Origin: DASYKS01 sp035995205
GTDB taxonomy: Bacteria > Acidobacteriota > Thermoanaerobaculia > Multivoradales > UBA5704
Direction: 5' to 3'
DNA length: 64,000 nucleotides
NCBI GenBank assembly: GCA_035995205.1
Contig: DASYKS010000014.1
Span: 62,001 to 126,000 of the forward strand
Part shown: positions 24,985-33,400 of the stretch, piece by piece
How the letters are laid out: the number at the start of each line of letters is the position of its first letter
Position numbering within the stretch: the stretch's first letter is position 1
Position numbers and translations under genes: made by a program
The notes under the pieces: model-generated
Told to the model about the DNA's origin: nothing
What the model saw: the letters and a program-made list of their open reading frames with translations, nothing else
The model's database searches: none

Positions 24985-25143
24985 ATGGTGATCGTCGAAT
25001 CCATCTGGACGGGCACAGTAGCCGTCGATGCCGGACCGTTCAAAGCGGGTACGACGATGCGGGCGCGCTTCGCGCAGTTCTTCGTTTTCGCCGAGGGGCG
25101 CATCGTCGAGATCCGCAATTACGATTGCTTCGATCCCTGGTAG
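24985..25143 (+). pseudogene. SnoaL/NTF2-like C-terminal fragment
   Basis: A 52-codon frame starting with ATG at 24985 just after TAGGAGA encodes IWTGTVAVDAGPFKAGTTM then RFAQFFVFAEGRIVEIRNYD and CFDPW, the C-terminal half of a SnoaL-like (NTF2-fold) protein. The N-terminal half is absent upstream, where the GNAT gene ends at 24965. It is probably a remnant of a deleted gene, although its own start and ribosome-binding site could keep it translated. Confidence 0.5.
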
Positions 25144-25159
25144 AGAACTTTGCATGATG

Positions 25160-25165
25160 TATAAT
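25160..25165 (+). promoter_or_regulatory. -10 element (TATAAT) before the NuiA-like gene
   Basis: A perfect TATAAT lies 36 bases before the ATG at 25202, preceded by TG. No convincing -35 was found at 16-18 bases. Confidence 0.45.
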
Positions 25166-25201
25166 CCATTGCGTAGTCGCTAACAACAAGGAGGGACGGC
25201 A

Positions 25202-25669
25202 ATGCCTGACACCGTCGTGAAGCAACCCGCGGCGACCCTTCGCGAGCAGTTGGAGAAGGCGGCCAAGGGCATCCTCTTCGGCAGCGAATCGGATTACCCG
25301 TTGCAGTTCTTCACCCTGCCCGCGGGCGACCTCAAGGATTTGAACCTCTTGGGCTTTCTGGGTCGCATCGGCCTTTCGGAGGAGCTTATCGGCGAGTTTG
25401 GCGTGCCGCTCAAGGACTGGGCCGAGGAAAGGCCGCTCGACGGCTTCTTCCCGTCGATCGAGGAGATCGCGGAGAGCCACGGCACCAGTACCCGCGACCC
25501 CGAAGTGATCAAGGAGTCGAAACAGTTGCGGAAGCTGGAAGCGCTGCTCAAGAGGCGGTTGCGCGACGTCAAAGTGTTTCGCGTCGGCCAAGTCGAGATC
25601 CGCTGCTACATCGCCGGCCTCATCAAAGGGGACATCGCGGGCCTGGTGACAACCGCGATCGAAACTTGA
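25202..25669 (+). CDS. Nuclease A inhibitor-like protein (NuiA family)
   Basis: 155 residues. LEKAAKGILFGSESDYPLQFF resembles the conserved start of NuiA-type inhibitors (GLLFMSESDYPFE-like). The C-terminal part (VKVFRVGQVEIRCYIAGL) also fits. NuiA blocks a secreted sugar-non-specific nuclease in Anabaena; the family also occurs where no partner nuclease is known. No nuclease gene is adjacent. A strong AAGGAGG precedes the ATG, and a hairpin terminator follows. Single-gene unit. Confidence 0.75.
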   Translation: MPDTVVKQPAATLREQLEKAAKGILFGSESDYPLQFFTLPAGDLKDLNLLGFLGRIGLSEELIGEFGVPLKDWAEERPLDGFFPSIEEIAESHGTSTRDPEVIKESKQLRKLEALLKRRLRDVKVFRVGQVEIRCYIAGLIKGDIAGLVTTAIET

Positions 25670-25682
25670 GGTGAAACGCAAA

Positions 25683-25708
25683 ACGGCCCCCGATGCGTCG
25701 GGGGCCGT
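25683..25708. terminator. Bidirectional rho-independent terminator
   Basis: ACGGCCCCCGA (25683-25693) pairs perfectly with 25698-25708 around loop TGCG. On the minus strand the stem is followed by TTTTGCGTTT, so it best ends the DUF4331 gene; it may also stop the NuiA-like transcript. Confidence 0.8.
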
Positions 25709-25736
25709 TCGCTCCCAAAGCCGCTTTCGGAAAGGT

Positions 25737-27251
25737 CTACGGCTGGTCCGGATCGGGGATGTCCGGCACCGGCGGGGTGTTGATGCCGCCGTGGCCCTGA
25801 AGCAGGCCTTGGTGAGCCAGGGCCAGGAACGGGAACCGGTCGAGGAAATTCTTGTCGTTCACCTCGACGCCTTTGGCGAGACCGGCGGCGGGATTGCCCG
25901 CGGCGATCAGGCTGATCAGAACGGAGTTGACGTTCACCTGGTGGCTGTTCGGGGTGGGTCCGCCGCCGAGGCGCCGGCCGTTCGGGAAGCTCGAATCGAC
26001 TGCCGCGTCGAGCGTGATGACGTCTCCCGTGAAGCCGTCGGCGACCGGGATCGGCCGGCCGAGGTTGATGGCGGTGATGATGTCCTGCCGCGGGCCTTTG
26101 AGCGTCGCGACCGCGGAGTCGGGGACCCCCAGCGCCTTGTAGATGCCGAGAGCCTCGGCGTCGCGCACCAGGACCGGATACAGGATGTCGGCGCCGAACG
26201 AGCTGACGTCCGTGGCCGGACTCTGGTGCAGGTATTTGCCCTGGCGCTGGGTGCCGACCAGGCCGGCGTTGAAGAGGGGCAGCGCGTTGCGGCCGACCTG
26301 GACCCACTCGCCCGCGCCTTTGAGCCCGGTGATCAGATTGGAGCTGTCGACGATCTGATCCTTTTGCCGGCTGATGCTCACCCAGATGCGCAGCAGACTG
26401 TCCGTCGAGGTCGCCTGCAGCGTACCGTTGTGCGGAATACCTTCGGGGAAGATGTCGGCAATCGGCACTTCGAGAGCGATCGAAAAGACGTTGAAGCCGG
26501 TGAAGACGTCCTCGCCCGGCGGGCGGCGGGCGCCCGGGATGCCGCCGAGGTCGTCGGTGTTCAGGTTGACCAGATCGAAAATACCCTTCTCGTCGAGCTG
26601 GTACGGATCGTCGAACTGGCCCGCGATGATCCGCCCGCCGTTGGAAAGGGAGTGAATGTAGGTGTCGACGAAATCCTGGTCGTACAGCCCCACCTCACGG
26701 CTGGAGGCATCGCCCGAGTCGTAGCCGTGGAACGTGCCGAGGCCGTAGACCAGCCGATCGGTCTGAGGACCGTGATTGTTGGGCAGCACGTTCAGATTGC
26801 CGCCCAGGAGCACCCGCTGCTTGCCGGACGTCAAGCGCGTCACGCGCATCTTTTCGGTGCCGCCCGTAAGCTGCCAGAGCAGCTCGTTGCCGCCGCCCAA
26901 ACCGTCCGTCGGGCTCGGCGATCCTTCGGGGGTCAGCTTGTTGAAGAACTCGACGCGGTAGGAAACCTGGTCCTTGAGCTTCTTGCCTTTGCCGATGTGG
27001 AACTCGTAGCGATAGCCGTTGCACGCACGCAGCCCCTGATTGCCCTGTCCCGGCTCGTGGAGCGGGTTGAAGTCCATGATCAGGTAGAGCTTGTCGTGGG
27101 CTCCGTTCGAGACCCAGGCATACGTGTCGGTGTTGTCGGCGCAGGGCTCGTTGAGAACCGTCAATGCCTCTCGGTGACTGGATGCCTGCGCGGCGGAAGG
27201 TATGACGGCGAGGCAGGCTAGCGCCATCAGTGCTCGATGCACTCGATTCAT
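25737..27251 (-). CDS. Secreted DUF4331-family protein
   Basis: 504 residues: signal peptide (ALMALACLAVIPSAAQA) followed directly by SSHREALTVLNEPCADNTDTYAW, the start typical of DUF4331 proteins (SSHREAP...D.TD.Y). Further family features are the repeated strand segments with IIAGQFDDPYQLD and VFTGFNVFSIALEVP. Family function is unknown; members are secreted or periplasmic. AGGAGA precedes the ATG on the minus strand. Two cysteines near the N-terminus (CADNTDTY and LRACNGY) may form a disulfide. Confidence 0.85.
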   Translation of the reverse strand: MNRVHRALMALACLAVIPSAAQASSHREALTVLNEPCADNTDTYAWVSNGAHDKLYLIMDFNPLHEPGQGNQGLRACNGYRYEFHIGKGKKLKDQVSYRVEFFNKLTPEGSPSPTDGLGGGNELLWQLTGGTEKMRVTRLTSGKQRVLLGGNLNVLPNNHGPQTDRLVYGLGTFHGYDSGDASSREVGLYDQDFVDTYIHSLSNGGRIIAGQFDDPYQLDEKGIFDLVNLNTDDLGGIPGARRPPGEDVFTGFNVFSIALEVPIADIFPEGIPHNGTLQATSTDSLLRIWVSISRQKDQIVDSSNLITGLKGAGEWVQVGRNALPLFNAGLVGTQRQGKYLHQSPATDVSSFGADILYPVLVRDAEALGIYKALGVPDSAVATLKGPRQDIITAINLGRPIPVADGFTGDVITLDAAVDSSFPNGRRLGGGPTPNSHQVNVNSVLISLIAAGNPAAGLAKGVEVNDKNFLDRFPFLALAHQGLLQGHGGINTPPVPDIPDPDQP

Positions 27252-27364
27252 TGGAAACTCTCCTCTTGGGTGGCCGGTGCGGCCTTGATCAGCGATCCGA
27301 GTTTCGTTCGGGTCGGGGTTCGATGTTGGTTCTACGCCGACCTTTGAAGCTTGGATGATCCCCG

Positions 27365-27397
27365 GAAAAAGAAAGGCCCGGCGCTTGCGGCCGGGCC
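27365..27397 (-). terminator. Terminator of the giant surface-protein gene
   Basis: Minus-strand hairpin with stem GGCCCGGC (27375-27382)/GCCGGGCC (27390-27397), followed on the minus strand by TTTCTTTTT. It lies 33 bases after the stop of the 2,853-residue protein. Confidence 0.8.
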
Positions 27398-27429
27398 CTT
27401 GTGGGGTGGAGAACGAGAACCTGCTCGAC

Positions 27430-30400
27430 CTACCCGCGCGACCTCCGCCGACGAAGGACGACGAACGCCCCGGCATAGAGCAGGAGAGCGAGGAGAACCA
27501 AACCGTACTGATCTAGCGTCGGGATCTCGATTACTGAAGAGACCAGGAGGAAGACGGTCGGGACGTTGTTGTTCGACGGATTGCCATCCCCGTCCGGATC
27601 GGGGTCGGCGCCGTCTTGGGAGGTGTCGGTGACGATCACGCCCGCCGGGCTCGTTCCGGAGGCCGTGCTGGAGCAGGTGTAGGGTCCTCTCTCTCCGCCC
27701 GAGTCGACCCGCACGACCAGAGAGATCACGCCGCTTCCTCCCACCGCGAGCGGGTTGCCCGGAGCCAACAGATTCGCGTCCGCGTCGCCGTCGAAGCCTG
27801 GATTGACGGTGAGATTGGGGCTGGTGACTGAGAGGACCGTAAAGCTCTCTGCCTGGGCGAGCGCGATCGCGAGGTGCGCCGTCGCCTGAACGTTGGAAAG
27901 CGGCACGTTGCCGAGGTTTTCAAGCCGGATTTCGAACCGGAGCTCGAACAGCGTCGCATCGATCCGCTCCTGCGATACCAGGCGCTTTGCGATGCCGATC
28001 GCCGGCTGTTCGACCCCGACGGCGACCACGTGGTCCTCCACTTCGCCGTCGATCGCGAGCCCGGTGGGGGAAAGGCCCGTGCCGCTGCTGATCCGGACGC
28101 GGACGCCCGCCGTACCTTGGAGCGCGCCGACCGGCACGGGGAAGTAGTGCTCGGTGAAACCGGGCGAAACGACGAAGAGGTCGGTGGCCACCTGTTCGCC
28201 CGCGTCGTTCCAATCTCCGTCCTGGTTGAAGTCGATCCAGGCCGAGACGTTGCCGCCCGTTCCGGCGCCCCCGGTGAAGATCTGCATCGCTCCCGTCGTA
28301 CCGGGAATGAGCACCGACTCGAACACGATGCCGTCCTCGTCATCCGTCGTGCCGTTCGTGTCGTCGCCGTTGAACGAAGCCGATGGGTGGCCGTCGGACT
28401 CGGTATCCACGTTGGAACCGAGCGTCGGATTGCCCGTCGGCAGCACAGGATGCCGCGCGCCGTTGCTCGCCAGAAGCGTCGGATAGGTCGGGTCGGGCGC
28501 GTCGCCGAAGTCGAGCCCCCTAACGATCACGGCATAGTCTTCGACCTCGCCGTCCATCGCCGGACCGTTCGAATTCGCGACCCCCGTCGTGCTCATCCGG
28601 AAGCGCGCGTAGCTCGCGACCGAACGGGCGTCGCACGGTGCGGTGAAGCTCACCGTGTTCGGACCCGGAACCAGGATCACCCCGGTCGCCACCCGGTCGC
28701 GCGGCTCGGAGAACGAGCCGTCGCCGTCGTAATCGACCCAGCCGTCTAGGCGGGCCTGGATGATGCCGACCGGCGCCGTGAGCGTCACGGTGAGGTTTGA
28801 GGTGCCGCACGCGGTCACCATCGCCGTGGCGCCCGTGTTGAAGCTCACGCCGTCCTCGTCGTCCGGCACACCCGTAAGGTCGTCGCCGTCGGCTCCGGGT
28901 GACGGCTGCCCGTCCGGTTCGCCGTCGATCGCGGTACCCAGAGAAAAGCCCGGCAGCACGCCGTGGTTCGCTCCGTTGCTGCCGATCACCGTGCCGTAGC
29001 TGTTCGGCAGATCGCCGAAGTCGACCGCTTTTTGCGTCACGGCGTAGTCCTCGACCTCGCCGTCGGGCGACGGACCGCCGGAGCCCGAAACACCCGTCGA
29101 GCTGAAACGGAAGCGGGCGAAGCTCGGCCCCGCGACCGTCGAACAGGGGACGGCGACCGAAAGGACGTTGCCGCCCGCCGCGAGGAGTTGGCTCGTGGCG
29201 ATCCGCTCGCCCGCGTCGCCGAAGTCGCCGTCGCGATTCCAATCGATCCAGGCGTCGAGGCGGCCGGCGGCGTTCGCCGTGGCGTTGAGGGTCGCCGTCT
29301 GGCAGGCGATCAACATCGGGATCGTTACCCCGTCCTCGTCGTCGCCGGCCACGCCGCAGGTGCCGACCGTCTGGTCGCCGGCCGAGACGTCGTCGCCGGT
29401 CGCATCGAGCGGCACCCGCGCGTCGTCTTCCGTATCGACGCAGGCTCCGAGGAACAGCGGCGTGTTCGGATTGACGCCGTGAATCGGGCCGCTCGAAGCG
29501 ACGGTGGTGCCGTAGCTGTTCGGCGCGTCGCCGAGATCCGAACCTTGCGCGACCAGCGCGTAGTCCTCGACCTCGCCGTCCGCGGCCGGGCCGATGGGGC
29601 TGAGCCCTCCGGCCGAGCTGAAGCGGAAGCGGGCGAACGTGGTGCCTTCGTTCGCGTCGCACGGCACGTCGAGCGTGAGGGCGTTGGCACCGGCCGCAAG
29701 CGGTCGGTTGGTCGCGATCTGCTCGCCCGCGTCGAGGAAGTCGCCGTCGCGGTTCCAGTCGATCCAGGCGTCGAGCCGCCCGGCGGCGTTCGCGGCGACC
29801 GAGAGCGAGAACGGCTTGCACGCGCTCGGACGGCCGGTGAAGGTGACGCCGTTTTCGTCGTCCGCCCCGCCCGCGCAGGTACCGGTCGCGGGTCCAGCCG
29901 TCACGTCGTCGCCGGTCGCATCGAACGGGGAGCCGGCGTCGGTCTCGGTATCGACGCAGGAACCGAGGAACAAGGGGATGAACGAATCGACGCCATGGTT
30001 CGGGCCGTTCGCCGCGAACGTGGTGCCGTAGCTGTTCGGCGCGTCGCCGAAATCGACGCCCTTGACGTTGACGACGTAGTCCTCGACCTCGCCGTCCGGC
30101 GACGGACCTCCGGGACCGACCACGCCGGCCGAGGAGAGCCGGAAGCGCGTTCCGCGCAATCCGGGAACGGCCGAGCAGGGGACGTTGAACGTCAGATTGT
30201 TCGCTCCGGCCACCAGCGCGCGGTTGTCGAAAATCTGCTCGCCGGCCCCGAAAGAGCCGTTGCCGTCGAAGTCGAACCAGGCGTCGAGCAGGCCCGCGGC
30301 TCCGGCCGTCACGAGGAGCCGCGCGGTCTGACAGGCGGCGGGCCGAACGTCGAGGAAGATCACGCCGTCCTCGTCGCCCTCCACCGTGCAGGCTCCCGCG

Positions 30401-33400
30401 GAGCTGGTGCCGGGACCGCCGTCGTCGCCGTTCGCCGCGGGGCTCGGCTGGCCGTTGATCTCGGTGTCGACGCAGGTGCCGAGCCGTAAGGTCGATGCCA
30501 CATCCACGCCGTGATTGGGGCCGCCGGCGGCAAACGTGGTGCCGAAGGTGTCCGGCAGGTCCCCGAAGTCGGCGCCCCGGAGGGTGACCCGGTAATCTTC
30601 GACCTCGCCGTCCATCGCGGCGCCGGTGAAGGAGAGTCCGCCGGTCGAGCTGGAGCGGAAACGGGCGTAGGTGGCGCCGGGGTTGACGGCGCAGGGGACG
30701 CTCAAGGCCAGCGGGTTGGCCCCCGCCGCGAGCGCCAGATTGGTTGCGATCTGTTCGCCCGCGTCGAGCCAATCGCCGTCGCGGTTCCAGTCGATCCAGG
30801 CATCCAAGCGGCCGGCGACGTTCGCGGTGACCGTGACCGTCGCCGCCTGGCAACCGATCAACGGGGTCGAGAACACCACGCCGTCTTCGTCGTCGTTGCC
30901 CGCGCAGGCGCCGACCGCGGGTCCGGCGGCCAGATCGTCGCCGTCGGCCGCAACGGTGGGCTGGCCGTTCGCCTCGGTGTCGACGCAGGAGCCGAGGAAA
31001 CGCGGCGCGGTCGGATCGGCGCCGTGGTTCGGGCCGTTGTTCGCGAGCAGCGTCGGGTAGGGCGCCGGGGCGTCGCCCCAATCGCTCCCCTTGATCAGCA
31101 GCGGATGGTCCTCGACCTCGCCGTTGACGGCCGAGCCGGTGGTGGGCAAGTTGCCCGCGGTGCTCAGCCGGAAGCGCGAGAAGCTTGCGCCCGGCGTCGC
31201 GTTGCAGGGGACGGCCACATTGAGCAGGTTGGTGCCCGCCACGACTGCCAAATTCGTCGCGATCTGCTCGCCCGCGTCGCCGAAGTCGCCGTCGCGGTTC
31301 CAGTCGAGCCAGGCGTCGAGCCGTCCGGTTCCGCTGGCGGAAACGGAAATCGATGCGCTCTGGCAGGCGATGATCATCGGGATCGCGACACCGTCCTCGT
31401 CGTCGAAGCAGAGACCGACGCCGGCGTTGCCCTGCGCGTTGTCGTCGCCGAGAGCCGACGCTCCGGGCAGGCCGTCCGCCTCGGTGTCCTCGCAGCCGCC
31501 CAGGGTGAGGGGAGCGTTCGGGTCGACGTCGTGACGCGGACCGTTCGCGCCGATCGTGGTGGCGTAGCTGTTCGGCGCGTCGCCGAAGTCCATGCCGACG
31601 ACCGCGACCAGGTAGTCCTCGACCTCGCCGTCCGGCGCCATGCCGGTCGGTCCCGCGACCGCCGCCGAAGCGCAGCGGAAGCGCGAGTAGGTATAGCCCG
31701 GCAGCGCGCCGGCCGGCACCGTGGGATTGAGGTTGGTCGTGGTGCCCGCGGGAATCGAGAGCGCCGAGGCGATCTGTTCGGAAGCGTCGAGGAAGTCGCC
31801 GTCGCGGTTCCAATCGATCCAGGCGGACAGAACGCAGGCGTTGGTGCCGGAGCTCGCGGTCACGGCGATGTTTACGGCTGAGCCGGGGCGCAACGGATTG
31901 GTGAAGGAGACGCCGTCCTCGTCGTCCCCCGCCACGGCGCAGGCGCCGACCGTCGTGCCGTAGGAATTCGCGTCGTCGGCGTTGGCCGCCGTGCTCTGCT
32001 GGGTTCCCGGATCGGCGTCGACACAGCTTCCCAGATAGGGGGCGTTGATCACCCCGACACGATGCGCGGCGCCGAAGTCGAGCGCGGTGGTCTGGTAGTC
32101 GGTGGGCGAGAACGTCCCGGCGACCACGTCCGGATCGTCGCCGTAGTCGAACTGGGGGGGCGCCGCCCCGGGGGTAAAGCCGAAATCGACCGTCAGGTTG
32201 CTGTTGGCGTCGGAATCGCCGTCGGTCGTCGGCTCGCCGTTCGAAGAGAGCGTGATCGGCCGGCTCGCGACCAGGGAGCCCGCGGGAGCGCCGTTGTCGT
32301 CGCCGTTCACATCGTCGTCCGGATCGGGCGCCGGGTCGTTGCCCGTGCTGCTCACCTTGCCCGCGAGCGGCCCGGAGCCGAGGAAGTTCGACGCCGGAAC
32401 GACCACCAGGTAGTTGCCCGGGGCGAGCTGGGTGAACGCGTAGCGGCCGCCGAAGCCGCTCGCGGTGAGGGTCGAAGTCGTCGTGACGTACTCGTCCAGC
32501 GTGGGCATCCCGTCGCCGTTGGCGTCGAGGTAGAGATCGAGCCGCACGTTGTCGATCCCCATCTCGCCGTTCTCGGGCTCGTAGACACCGTCGTTGTCGG
32601 AGTCCATCCAGACCTGGTTGCCGAGCCGGAGCACGCCGGCCGGACGGACCAGTCCGGCGTCGATCGTGAGGTTGGTTTCGCCGGCCATCAGCATCACGAG
32701 CTGGCTGGTGCCGTTGCCGGTGTTCGCGTCGGAATCCTGCGTGTCGTCGCCTCCTTGATCGCGCGTGGTGAAGCCCGCGGCGGTCGGCGGCAGCATGAAC
32801 TGAACGAAGTACTTGACCCCCGGCAGGAGGTTTTCGAACAGGTAGTAGCCGGGTTGGCCGTAGACGTCGTTGGCGGTCACCGTGATCGCGACCGGCGCGC
32901 CGTCCGCGCCGCCCGGTTCGGGCGTGCCGTTGCCGTTGTCGGCGAACAACTTCACCGCGACGCCGTTGACTCCGAAGTCGGCCGGGCCATCCTGGATCCC
33001 GTCGTTGTCGATGTCGAAGAAGACGTAGTTGCCGAGCGCCGCGGTGGCCTGCGGCACGAGCCCCATGTCGATCGTCTGATTGGATTCGACAGGTCCGAGC
33101 GTGACCACCGGGCTGCACGCGGTCACCGTGTCGACGTCGGAATCGATCGTGTCGCCTCCCGCGTCGCGCAGGGTGACTTCGAGGTTCGGCGGCGGCGTGA
33201 AGCGGACGAAATAGCTCCCCGCCGCAAGGCCGGGGAACTGGTACCAGCCGGGGTTGTTCGACACGTCGTTCGCGGTGACCGTCGTGCTCACCAGCACGTC
33301 GTCCGCGGTGCGGGCGATCCCGTCCGCGCCGGGGGCGAGCAGCTCGACGAACACGCCGTTCACGCCGGTCGGGCCGTCGTCCTGAAGGCCGTTGCGGTTG